From Thermoplasmata archaeon (GTDB lineage Archaea > Thermoplasmatota > Thermoplasmata > RBG-16-68-12), in the NCBI GenBank assembly GCA_021788795.1, contig JAJYKG010000004.1:1-18201 (forward strand): DNA of 18,201 nucleotides, read 5' to 3'. Shown one piece after another: positions 1 through 6,131 of this stretch. Position 1 is the stretch's first letter. Each line of letters starts with the position of its first letter. The position numbers were made by a program, and so were the translations under genes. Below the pieces are notes generated by a model. It did not search any database, was not told the DNA's origin, and worked only from the letters and a program-made list of their open reading frames with translations.

Positions 1-5
1 CGATC

Positions 6-95
6 TCAGCCGCGGTACGGGTTCAGGGCGTAGTCCAGGCCGGGGAGGCTGGACGGTGAGAGGGCGGTCGAGCAGGAGACCTCTCGGACCTTCAT
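6..95 (-). CDS. Radical SAM protein, SPL-like (COG1533 type), N-terminal fragment only
   Basis: Only the first 29 codons are visible. They contain SSLPGLDYALNPYRG, the conserved N-terminal lead-in of the spore-photoproduct-lyase-like radical SAM family, in which the next residue is normally the first cysteine of the CxxxCxxC iron-sulfur motif. Its ATG (95-93) overlaps the NUDIX stop codon in an ATGA junction, which supports this start and suggests translational coupling. A TGA appears at 8-6, exactly where the cysteine codon should be. The six window-edge bases read AGATCG on the minus strand, identical to the start of the common Illumina adapter, so the stop is probably TG of a cysteine codon fused to adapter sequence. 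The alternative is a real nonsense mutation. Family assignment is from motif memory; substrate unknown. Confidence 0.6.
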   Translation of the reverse strand: MKVREVSCSTALSPSSLPGLDYALNPYRG

Positions 96-529
96 GGGGA
101 GCGGCCCCGGGCCACCCGTTCGAGGAGCTCCCGCGCGGCCGGCGTGAGCTCGTACTCCCCGAGCTCCGAGAGCGGGAGGAAGCGCGCGTTCTCCGCGTCG
201 GAGGCGGGGAAGGGCTCGCCCGCGGCGGGCTCGCAGAGCACGGCGATCAGCACGTAGTGCCACTGCACGCGGCCCGCGTCGTCCCGCGCGACGATGTCGA
301 ACGTGCCGACCACGCGCACCGGCCGCACGGACACCCCCGTCTCCTCGAGGGTCTCCCGCGCGGCGGCCTGCTCCACGGTCTCCCCCACCTCGACGGAGCC
401 CCCGGGGGGGCCCCACAGGCCGCGGCTCGGCTCGTCGCGGCGCTTCACGAGGAGGACCTCCCCGGCCCGGAAGACGAGGGCCGAGACCGCGGGGACCGGA
501 CGATCCGGATACTCGTTCCGAACGGGCAC
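92..529 (-). CDS. NUDIX hydrolase
   Basis: A 145-residue single-domain NUDIX protein, a normal length for the family. The NUDIX box runs from G44 through E50 to R58-E59-x-x-E62-E63-x-G65, supplying the metal-binding glutamates that hydrolyse nucleoside-diphosphate-linked substrates. The segment before it (GEVLLVKRRDEP, then GLWGPPGG) is typical of MutT/ADP-ribose-pyrophosphatase-like members; the true substrate cannot be read from sequence. The start is GTG (529-527); there is no obvious ribosome binding site and no ATG nearby upstream. It sits 87 bases after the nre gene and overlaps the following radical SAM gene by four bases (ATGA), so those two are probably co-translated. Confident in family, not in substrate. 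Confidence 0.9.
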   Translation of the reverse strand: MPVRNEYPDRPVPAVSALVFRAGEVLLVKRRDEPSRGLWGPPGGSVEVGETVEQAAARETLEETGVSVRPVRVVGTFDIVARDDAGRVQWHYVLIAVLCEPAAGEPFPASDAENARFLPLSELGEYELTPAARELLERVARGRSP

Positions 530-616
530 GGAGAGACGGCGATGCGCCGCGGAACCTTGAGGCTTCGGGCGACGGGGCCTGGACCGTCCCGCGCCCTGCC
601 CCTCTCCCTTCCCGGT

Positions 617-1954
617 TCAGCCCGGAGCCCGGAGGATGCCGGCCTCCGCCGCCGCGGCGACGCCGAAGTCGTCGAACGTCCGCTGGTACAGGACGTGCTT
701 CAGGACCTCGCTCACGCGGATGTAGCGGGCCATGGGGATGTCGAGCCGGGTCTGGAGGTGGGCTAGCGTCTCCGCGAGGGTCGCGAACTTCCTCGGCGGC
801 CGCCGCAGCGCGTCCCGCACGTGCTCCCGCACGTTCCACACGCCGACGGGCATGATATAGCCCGGGTGGGTCTCGCGGAGGATGACCGTGGCCGCCTGGC
901 GGCGCTCCCGGAGGAGGGCCTCGCCGACCGCCAGCCTGGCCGCATAATAGCAGCCGCCGATGCTCGCGTAGGTGGTGCGGCCCTCGTAGCCCTCGTGGTC
1001 CCCGAAGAGGACGACCTCGCGGCCCAGGGGGTTCCAGAGCGTGCTCGGGTACCAGGCCTCGATCAGCTCATACCGCCAGGGGCGCGGCATCTGCACGACG
1101 AGGAAGCGGTCGTCGAACCCGATGGCCTCGTGGACGCGGATCGAGTCGATGAGCGGGAGCTCCTTCACCTTCTCCCGCAGGACCTTGCCGATCGTGTCGT
1201 CCACGGCGGTGATGGACCACCGCGTCGGGACGAACTTGCGGTTCTTCGAGAGCCCGAAGGCGCCGACGCTGAAGGCCCTCTGGATCTTGGAGACGGGCAC
1301 CTGGGTGCGGTAGAGGCCGAGGACCGCGTCGCGGGCGAGCAGGTCCCCGTCCGAGTACGCCCGGTCCAGCCGCGGGTCGACCTTCATCGTGCCGACATCC
1401 ACGTCCCGGAGGGGCGCGGAGGGGCCGAAAGGCTGCACGTTGTCGTCCAGGACGACGCGGCCGTGGGGCTTCCTCGTGAACTCCACCTCGACCTCGGTCG
1501 AGGCGACGGAGAGGGCGAGCTCCCGGGTGAGGTCGACGACGCGCCCGCCCGTCTCCACGTCCGTCACGTTCACGCGGTGCATCCCGCGGACGAGCTGGGA
1601 CCGGAAGGAGACGATGTCCTCCATGGACCTCCCGATCCACGTCTCGGGGGCGTCGAGGATCTCCGTGTCGCCGTGGACGGGAGGAACCAGGGGGCCGACG
1701 TACACCTTCGGGTAGCCGAATCGGCCGACGAAGACGCCGGGCGGCGAGGCGCCCTCGAGGTCCAGGCGGTCGATCGCCGGGGCCGTCTTCATCATGAAGT
1801 CCCAGCGGACCAGGATGGGGCACCGCGCCTTGCCGCACAGGAGCTTCGCGCCGCGGCAGGAGATGCACAGGCCGCTCGCGATCGCCCGCTGCGTGTCCGC
1901 GTCGAAGAGGGCTCCGAACTCGGCCTGGGCCGGGGCCGTCGGCAGGGCCATCAT
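617..1954 (-). CDS. nreA: Nre family DNA repair protein
   Basis: A 445-residue protein matching the archaeal Nre family, which protects cells against DNA-crosslinking damage and in some archaea binds PCNA. The N-terminal zinc motif is clear: C30-x2-C33-x6-C40-x4-C45, with the family signature CISCRGAKLLCG. It is followed by characteristic family stretches (GRFGYPKVYVGP near residue 78, and ENR-like RWSITAVDD further on). The C-terminus has YQRTFDDFG, which faintly resembles a PCNA-interacting motif (Q-x-x-F-x-x-F) but lacks the final aromatic residue, so PCNA binding is uncertain. The start is the first of two adjacent ATGs; a CTTAAG box lies about 28 bases upstream, fitting a leaderless transcript. 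NreA versus NreB cannot be decided with certainty. It is divergent from the winged-helix gene at 2056. Confidence 0.88.
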   Translation of the reverse strand: MMALPTAPAQAEFGALFDADTQRAIASGLCISCRGAKLLCGKARCPILVRWDFMMKTAPAIDRLDLEGASPPGVFVGRFGYPKVYVGPLVPPVHGDTEILDAPETWIGRSMEDIVSFRSQLVRGMHRVNVTDVETGGRVVDLTRELALSVASTEVEVEFTRKPHGRVVLDDNVQPFGPSAPLRDVDVGTMKVDPRLDRAYSDGDLLARDAVLGLYRTQVPVSKIQRAFSVGAFGLSKNRKFVPTRWSITAVDDTIGKVLREKVKELPLIDSIRVHEAIGFDDRFLVVQMPRPWRYELIEAWYPSTLWNPLGREVVLFGDHEGYEGRTTYASIGGCYYAARLAVGEALLRERRQAATVILRETHPGYIMPVGVWNVREHVRDALRRPPRKFATLAETLAHLQTRLDIPMARYIRVSEVLKHVLYQRTFDDFGVAAAAEAGILRAPG

Positions 1955-1978
1955 CGCGGACTCCCGAGCCGGGGAGGA

Positions 1979-1986
1979 GCTTAAGA
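1979..1986 (-). promoter_or_regulatory. TATA-like box for nre
   Basis: The palindromic core CTTAAG (1980-1985) is centred about 28 bases before the nre ATG, the usual archaeal TATA-to-start-site distance, so the transcript would be leaderless. The same core recurs before the tRNA-Ser and the MoaD-like gene in this window. Confidence 0.5.
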
Positions 1987-2023
1987 AGATGCTGGGGAGG
2001 GCCGCGAACCGGCCGACGGGAAC

Positions 2024-2030
2024 GCTTATG
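2024..2030 (+). promoter_or_regulatory. TATA-like box for winged-helix gene
   Basis: GCTTATG lies about 28 bases before the GTG start at 2056. It faces the nre box across a 100-base divergent spacer, so the two genes have separate back-to-back promoters. Confidence 0.4.
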
Positions 2031-2055
2031 GCCCCCCCGCGGCGTTCCGGGAGGC

Positions 2056-2856
2056 GTGCCCGAGCCCCTCCTCGCCCTGAACACGGAGGACCGCATCCTC
2101 CTCTACCTCACGGACTTCCGCCACATGGAGGAACGCTACGTCCTCCCGCAGGCCCTCACCCAGAAGGCGATCGCCTTCGCCGCCGGGATCCAGAGGAAGC
2201 ATCTCTCCCGCTACCTGGACGAGATGGTCAAGGCGGGCTACCTCGTCGAGGCCAAGGGTCACGTCGAGGGGGAGAAACAGCGCATGCTCGCGTACTACCT
2301 CGCCCCCCGGGGGTGGGAGCGCGCCCTCGCGATCAAGCAGCGCCTCGCCGCGATCCACGTGCCCGTCAAGGCGAAGGACGAGGTCAAGCCGATGACCCTC
2401 GACGAAATCGACAAGGCGACCTCCGCCCACCTCACGTTCTCCGACATCGTCCGCGAGGCGATGAACGTCGACACGCTCGACCTCGAGTACCTGAACGGGA
2501 TTGACGACCGCCGCAAGCGGGCGATGGACGAGCGGGTGAAGGACCTGGAGGACTACACGCGCGCCGTCATGACGGCGTGGAAGGATGGCCGCGTGAGCGC
2601 GACGGAGCGGCTCCTCATCGAGCAGCTGCGAGAGCACCTGGGGATCACGCGGGAGGAACGGGACCGCATCGAGACCCAGGTCATGGAGGAGGTCCTCGCA
2701 AACCGGGAGGGCATCTACCGCGCGACGATCGCCGAGGCCCTCGAGCACGGCACGATCTCCGTCGACCTGCGAGAGATCCTCGAGGCCCTCCGGAAGAAGC
2801 TCGGCCTGTCGGAGCAGGATGCGGCGAGGGTCGAAGCCTCCCTGGCGAAGGCGTGA
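2056..2856 (+). CDS. Winged-helix protein with two EF-hand/TerB-like C-terminal repeats
   Basis: A 266-residue protein. Residues 12-85 look like a winged-helix DNA-binding domain: helix-turn-helix around 33-62 (LTQKAIAFAAGIQRKHLSRYL) then the wing VEAKGHVEGEKQRMLAYYL. After a linker come two similar helical units, 167-210 and 221-263, with the shared pattern Y-x3-[VI]-x2-A-x2-[DH]-G-x-[IV]-S-x6-L-x3-LR-x2-LG[IL]-[TS]-x2-[ED]. This resembles EF-hand-like or TerB-like modules seen in archaeal regulators, but the second unit has H-G instead of D-G, so metal binding is doubtful there. The GTG start is favoured by a TATA-like box 28 bases upstream. It is probably a transcription regulator; target and signal are unknown. 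Not assignable to a named family by me. Confidence 0.85.
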   Translation: MPEPLLALNTEDRILLYLTDFRHMEERYVLPQALTQKAIAFAAGIQRKHLSRYLDEMVKAGYLVEAKGHVEGEKQRMLAYYLAPRGWERALAIKQRLAAIHVPVKAKDEVKPMTLDEIDKATSAHLTFSDIVREAMNVDTLDLEYLNGIDDRRKRAMDERVKDLEDYTRAVMTAWKDGRVSATERLLIEQLREHLGITREERDRIETQVMEEVLANREGIYRATIAEALEHGTISVDLREILEALRKKLGLSEQDAARVEASLAKA

Positions 2857-2868
2857 GACGGGCCGAAC

Positions 2869-3039
2869 TCAGTCCTTCCCCGTGATCACGGGCCCGAGGA
2901 CCACGCCGAGGCACACGAGGTTGAGGACGATCAGCGGGATCCACCAGACCTCGAAGGTGAGGGGCGTGGTGGACCACCAGAGGTCCGCCGCGATGACGGC
3001 AAGGACGAGGGCCCAGAACGCCTCCCGGCGCAGCCGCAT
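2869..3039 (-). CDS. Small two-helix membrane protein, 56 aa
   Basis: A short reading frame starting at ATG 3039-3037, 24 bases after the DUF655 stop. The product starts with a basic patch (MRLRREAF) and has two hydrophobic spans, about residues 8-22 (FWALVLAVIAADLWW) and 31-52 (VWWIPLIVLNLVCLGVVLGP), separated by a short polar turn STTPLTFE, then a charged tail. The positive-inside pattern suggests the N-terminus faces the cytoplasm. A GGAG lies about 11 bases before the ATG. It is on the same strand as the rpoF/DUF655 operon and could be its last gene, ending 12 bases from the convergent winged-helix gene. No family recognised; the clean hydrophobic pattern argues that it is real. Confidence 0.6.
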   Translation of the reverse strand: MRLRREAFWALVLAVIAADLWWSTTPLTFEVWWIPLIVLNLVCLGVVLGPVITGKD

Positions 3040-3063
3040 GCGTCACGCGCTCCGGGACGCCGC

Positions 3064-3612
3064 CTAGCGCGCGACGAAGAGGCGGTACTTCTGGGTGGGG
3101 TCGGAGATCTCCATCTCGATCCGCTTCGCGATGAGCTTCTCCGGGTGGTGGACGCTGGGCACGCGCTGGTCCAGTTCTTCGAAGCCCTTGAACGGGCCCT
3201 TCTTCCGCTCTTCGAGGATGGCCCACATCGTCTTCTTCCCGAGCCCGGGGAGGAGCTCGAGCATATGGAAGCGGGTCGTGATCGCCTGGGCCTTGTTGAA
3301 GAAGTCGATGAAGCGCGCCTCCTTCTCCTTGACGACCTCCGCGACGACGAAGGGCAGCTCCTTCTGCGCTCCGACCGTAAGCTCCTCGTAGGCGACGCGG
3401 CGCTTCACGTGAAGAATGTCCTTGCGCAGCTCCATCTCCTTGCCGATGTAGACCCTCGCCCCGACGGCCAGGTCCGCGCCCTCCCGCGGCACGAGCTCGA
3501 ACAGCTTGAACTCGTCCTCCCCGAGCGCGTAGGCCAGCGGCTCCCGGTGGTACTTCGACTGGTCGGGATGACCTTGCGGTAGGTAGTCGAGGATGCGAGC
3601 GTAGTCTTCCAA
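3064..3612 (-). CDS. DUF655 protein (OB-like and helix-hairpin-helix)
   Basis: A 182-residue protein matching the archaeal DUF655 family, which is widely found next to rpoF and L21e and is presumed to bind nucleic acid. It begins with the family signature EDYARILDYLPQG; residues about 25-85 resemble a small beta-barrel (FKLFELVPREGADLAVGARVYIG). The C-terminal half carries a helix-hairpin-helix, LLPGLGKKTMWAILEER, around residue 120-137. The start is TTG at 3612-3610: it is the only start codon near the conserved N-terminus, 15 bases after the rpoF stop and in its frame. Biochemical role is not established. In many archaea the next gene is the 16S rRNA dimethyltransferase rsmA; here it is the small membrane protein instead. 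Confidence 0.9.
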   Translation of the reverse strand: MEDYARILDYLPQGHPDQSKYHREPLAYALGEDEFKLFELVPREGADLAVGARVYIGKEMELRKDILHVKRRVAYEELTVGAQKELPFVVAEVVKEKEARFIDFFNKAQAITTRFHMLELLPGLGKKTMWAILEERKKGPFKGFEELDQRVPSVHHPEKLIAKRIEMEISDPTQKYRLFVAR

Positions 3613-3627
3613 GGAAACCGCCCCGGG

Positions 3628-3948
3628 TCAACGGTACTTGTTGACGATCTCCAGGACCTTATCCGCGTCCTCCTTGGAGAGGGCGAACCGTTCCTTGGCA
3701 AAGATGGCGCGCACATCGTCCAGGTGCGTCGGGAGGACGTCCGCGATCTTGACCGCGTTGGCCAGGGACATCATGGGGACCTCCAGGAGCTCCTTGACCA
3801 TCGCGGGGACCTTCTCCGGCGCGATCCGGCCGAATGCGGCGGCGTGGGAGAGGGCGTACTGCTGCTCCGGGCTCAGATCGGTCCGGACCGCCTTCTCCCG
3901 CTCCAGGATGACCTTGAGTTCCGCAAGGGAAACGTACTGCTCTTCCAT
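3628..3948 (-). CDS. rpoF: DNA-directed RNA polymerase subunit F (Rpo4)
   Basis: About 106 residues, matching archaeal Rpo4/RpoF, homologue of eukaryotic Rpb4. With Rpo7 it forms the stalk of RNA polymerase that contacts emerging RNA and assists initiation and termination. The family start EEQYVSLAELKVIL and the helical HRDC-like C-terminal half (LANAVKIADVLPTHLDDVRAIF, then LSKEDADKVLEIVNKYR) are present. I chose ATG 3948-3946 over GTG 3954 because a GGAGG sits seven bases before the ATG and would run into the GTG. The L21e stop codon immediately precedes that ribosome binding site, so the two genes are tightly coupled. Confidence 0.92.
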   Translation of the reverse strand: MEEQYVSLAELKVILEREKAVRTDLSPEQQYALSHAAAFGRIAPEKVPAMVKELLEVPMMSLANAVKIADVLPTHLDDVRAIFAKERFALSKEDADKVLEIVNKYR

Positions 3949-3959
3949 CGGCACCCCTC

Positions 3960-4250
3960 CTAAGCCCGTCGCAGGTGCTCCGGCAGGCAGATGCCTTGCT
4001 TGATGCGGGACCCGAAACGGACGTCCACGACGTAGGCCCGGCCGCGCTTCGCCGCCACGGTCCCGGTCATGCCGTGGAACCGGTTGTGGGGCCAGCCCTT
4101 CTGGACGCTCGAGTCGATCAGGATCGTGACCTTGTCGCCGATCTCGAAGGTCTGGAAGGAACGGGTGATGGGGGAGAGCCCGCGCTCGCGGGGGCTGCGG
4201 CGGTACTTCTGCCGCGTCTTCTCCATGATCCCTTTCGAGGCCTTGACCAT
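3960..4250 (-). CDS. rpl21e: 50S ribosomal protein L21e
   Basis: A 96-residue basic protein matching archaeal/eukaryotic L21e of the large subunit. Family hallmarks are the N-terminal KASKGIMEKTRQKYRR, the RGLSPITRSFQTFEIGDKV segment and GRAYVVDVRFG, ending in PEHLRRA. The ATG at 4250-4248 gives the canonical MVK start; an open frame continues upstream into the end of pus10 but that extension (arginine-rich, MRGARAGRRRRR) has no family counterpart. It begins eight bases after the pus10 stop and its TAG is followed directly by the ribosome binding site of rpoF. Confidence 0.95.
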   Translation of the reverse strand: MVKASKGIMEKTRQKYRRSPRERGLSPITRSFQTFEIGDKVTILIDSSVQKGWPHNRFHGMTGTVAAKRGRAYVVDVRFGSRIKQGICLPEHLRRA

Positions 4251-4258
4251 GTGCGGTT

Positions 4259-5503
4259 TCACCCGGGGTCGGCGACGCCGACGACGTCCAGCTCGAGCAC
4301 CTCGCACACGACCCCGAGGCGGTCCGCGAGGGAGGGTTTCGTCCGCCCCGCGTCCCCGTGGACCAGCTCCTTGATGTAGGCGCCGGCTTCCGCGGTGAAC
4401 CGGAGCTCCGCCACGGTCCCGTCCGTCGAGAGGACTTCCGCCCTCTTCACGGCCCGGTACCGCGTCGTGTCCGCCCGCCGATGGACCACCCTGGTCGGTG
4501 TGCGCTGCGCGATCGGTTGAGTCTCCAACATAGCCATTTCCTTTTTAAGCTTTGCCTCGTCGACGGGAGAGGCGAATCGGACGAGGACGCGGTACGTCTT
4601 GTCCGCGCGGTCGGACTTGACCGCGACGACGTCCTTGCGCGTCGCGGGGCGGAGGGCATCGACCTCGACCTGTCCGGAGGCGTTCACGCGGTCGCGGGCC
4701 GCGGCGAGGTCCAAGTGCCTCTTTCGGGGCTCCTTGATCTCGAGGACGAACGGCCGCCCGTTCCCGAGCATCCGCGCGTCCACGTCCTCGCGCCCCATGC
4801 CGTGGAGCGCGTGCCCGCTGCCGCCGGACTCCCGCATGACCTCGGCGGCGACAATCTCCTCAACGCTCGTCGGGTACATCTTGCCCGTGCCCCCGCACTT
4901 CGCGCACCCCTTGCCGCGGCAGCGGTTGCAGGGCCACCGCGTCTGCGGGATCCCGCGGACCAGCTTGCGGTAGCGGCTGCGGAGGAAGAGCGGGTTGACC
5001 TGGACGTCCACGTGGTCGAAGGACGTGTCCACCACGGCCACGAGGTCCGGGCTCTCCAGGGAGGGCTCCTTGCCCGTGAGGTCGCACACGCGCTTCCCGA
5101 CCTCGCGGTTCACCTCGGACTTCAGCGCCTCCGGCTGCGCGAGCCCGAGCTCGGACCAGAGGGATTCCTCCCTCGCCTGGACCTCCGGGTCCACCTTGGA
5201 GCCCACGAGGAAGGTGTCGTGCTCCCAGGGCTCCAGCTTCTTCGCGACGAGCCGAGCCAGGGCGTCGTAGCGGGAGGTGAGGCCCTCGCAGACCCAGCAC
5301 GGGGACGTTGCGACCGGCGCCCGCTCGCGGACGGCGCGGCCGCGTTCCTCGTTCGTGTGGCCGTGCCCGACCATGCCGAAGAGCCGCCCGAGGCAGGCGT
5401 CGCAGAGCGCCCGCTCCCCGAGCTTGGACCAGTCGACGGAAGCGGCGGCGGCCCGGACCTCGTCCACGGGCCTCCGGAAGGGACGCTCCCACTTAAGGCT
5501 CAT
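4259..5503 (-). CDS. pus10: tRNA pseudouridine(54/55) synthase Pus10
   Basis: A 414-residue archaeal Pus10, which isomerises U55 (and often U54) in the T-loop of tRNA. The N-terminal accessory region has the family zinc site, C34-x2-C37 with C69-x2-C72 (ALCDACLGRLFG, then CWVCEG). A second cysteine cluster at C192/C195/C200/C203 (CNRCRGKGCAKCGGTG) resembles a DnaJ-type knuckle. The catalytic segment is GREDVDARMLGNGRPF near 237-252, with the catalytic aspartate within EDVD. The C-terminus KRAEVLSTDGTVAELRFTAEAG ends with the nucleotide-binding strand pair seen in this family. First gene of the operon pus10-rpl21e-rpoF-DUF655; a CTTAT box is about 23 bases upstream of the ATG, fitting a leaderless mRNA. 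Confidence 0.93.
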   Translation of the reverse strand: MSLKWERPFRRPVDEVRAAAASVDWSKLGERALCDACLGRLFGMVGHGHTNEERGRAVRERAPVATSPCWVCEGLTSRYDALARLVAKKLEPWEHDTFLVGSKVDPEVQAREESLWSELGLAQPEALKSEVNREVGKRVCDLTGKEPSLESPDLVAVVDTSFDHVDVQVNPLFLRSRYRKLVRGIPQTRWPCNRCRGKGCAKCGGTGKMYPTSVEEIVAAEVMRESGGSGHALHGMGREDVDARMLGNGRPFVLEIKEPRKRHLDLAAARDRVNASGQVEVDALRPATRKDVVAVKSDRADKTYRVLVRFASPVDEAKLKKEMAMLETQPIAQRTPTRVVHRRADTTRYRAVKRAEVLSTDGTVAELRFTAEAGAYIKELVHGDAGRTKPSLADRLGVVCEVLELDVVGVADPG

Positions 5504-5520
5504 CGCAGCGCGCGACCGAT

Positions 5521-5530
5521 TCCCTTATCC
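5521..5530 (-). promoter_or_regulatory. TATA-like box for the pus10 operon
   Basis: Reads GGATAAGGGA on the minus strand, centred about 22 bases before the pus10 ATG. On the plus strand the same bases (TCCCTTATCC) lie about 52 bases before the DUF302 start and could serve both directions. No other TATA candidate was seen in the 74-base divergent spacer. Confidence 0.4.
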
Positions 5531-5577
5531 CGCACCGCGGGCCTGAGGAACGCCGGCGAGAGACGGAGGAAGAGACC

Positions 5578-6012
5578 TTGTCCACACCGGCCGTGGAGAT
5601 GCGCCGTGCGTCGTACGGCATCTACCGCGATACCGACCTGACGTACGAGCAGGCGGTCGCGCGGGTGACGGAGGAGCTGAAGAAGGAGGGGTTCGGCGTG
5701 CTCACGGAAATCGACGTCCGGGAGACGCTGCAGAAGAAGCTCGGGGCCGAGTTCCCGAGGTACGTGATCCTGGGCGCGTGCAACCCGCCGTTCGCCCACC
5801 GCGCCCTCACGGCGGAGCCGGACATCGGGCTCCTCCTCCCGTGCAACATCGTCGTCCTCGAGCGTCCCGGAGGCAGGGCCACGGTCAGCGCCCTCAAACC
5901 CACGGAGGTCTTTGGCAAGCTCGTCGACAACCCCGCGCTGGGCACGCTGGCCCAGGAGGTCGAGGAGCGGATCGTGCGCGCCCTCGACCGGGTGGCGGCC
6001 GCGGGGACGTGA
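5578..6012 (+). CDS. DUF302 domain protein
   Basis: A 144-residue soluble protein consisting of one DUF302 domain. Family features are the opening YGIYRDTDLTYEQAVARVTEELKKEGFGVLTEIDV, then YVILGACNPPFAHRAL, then IGLLLPCNIVVLE, and a late KPTEVF. Two cysteines, in the ACNP and PCN motifs, are conserved in many members; the biochemical function of the family is not established, though some members lie near metal or redox genes. I chose TTG 5578 because GGAGGA sits eight bases upstream; an in-frame ATG at 5599 would still leave the domain intact. Its TGA overlaps an in-frame ATG (TGATG, 6010-6014) that could begin a longer form of the following ATPase. Confidence 0.87.
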   Translation: MSTPAVEMRRASYGIYRDTDLTYEQAVARVTEELKKEGFGVLTEIDVRETLQKKLGAEFPRYVILGACNPPFAHRALTAEPDIGLLLPCNIVVLERPGGRATVSALKPTEVFGKLVDNPALGTLAQEVEERIVRALDRVAAAGT

Positions 6013-6089
6013 TGCCCTCCCCCGGATCGGTTCCGGGCGCCCTCACTCGCCAGGAGAACGTTCCAGGAACGGCCTTTGAAGAAGGAAGG

Positions 6090-6100
6090 TTTATTCGATA
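6090..6100 (+). promoter_or_regulatory. TATA-like box for the P-type ATPase
   Basis: TTTATTCGATA is preceded by a purine run (GAAGGAAGG) that resembles an archaeal BRE. It is centred about 39 bases before ATG 6132, which would give a leader of roughly 13 bases. It supports an ATPase start downstream of the DUF302 coupling site. Confidence 0.5.
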
Positions 6101-6131
6101 CCCGCGGTTCCGCGCCCGCAAGGCGGCCCGG

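Noticed and set aside
6..8. Selenocysteine recoding of the TGA in the radical SAM fragment
   Set aside because: The following bases do not encode the expected remainder of the CxxxCxxC motif and match adapter sequence; selenocysteine is also rare in archaea.
1068..2096. Long frames overlapping nre on both strands
   Set aside because: Arginine/proline-rich shadow translations without motifs; nre has a clear zinc motif, start and promoter.
4251..4307. N-terminal arginine-rich extension of L21e
   Set aside because: It overlaps the end of pus10 and has no counterpart in the family, whose proteins begin at the internal MVK.
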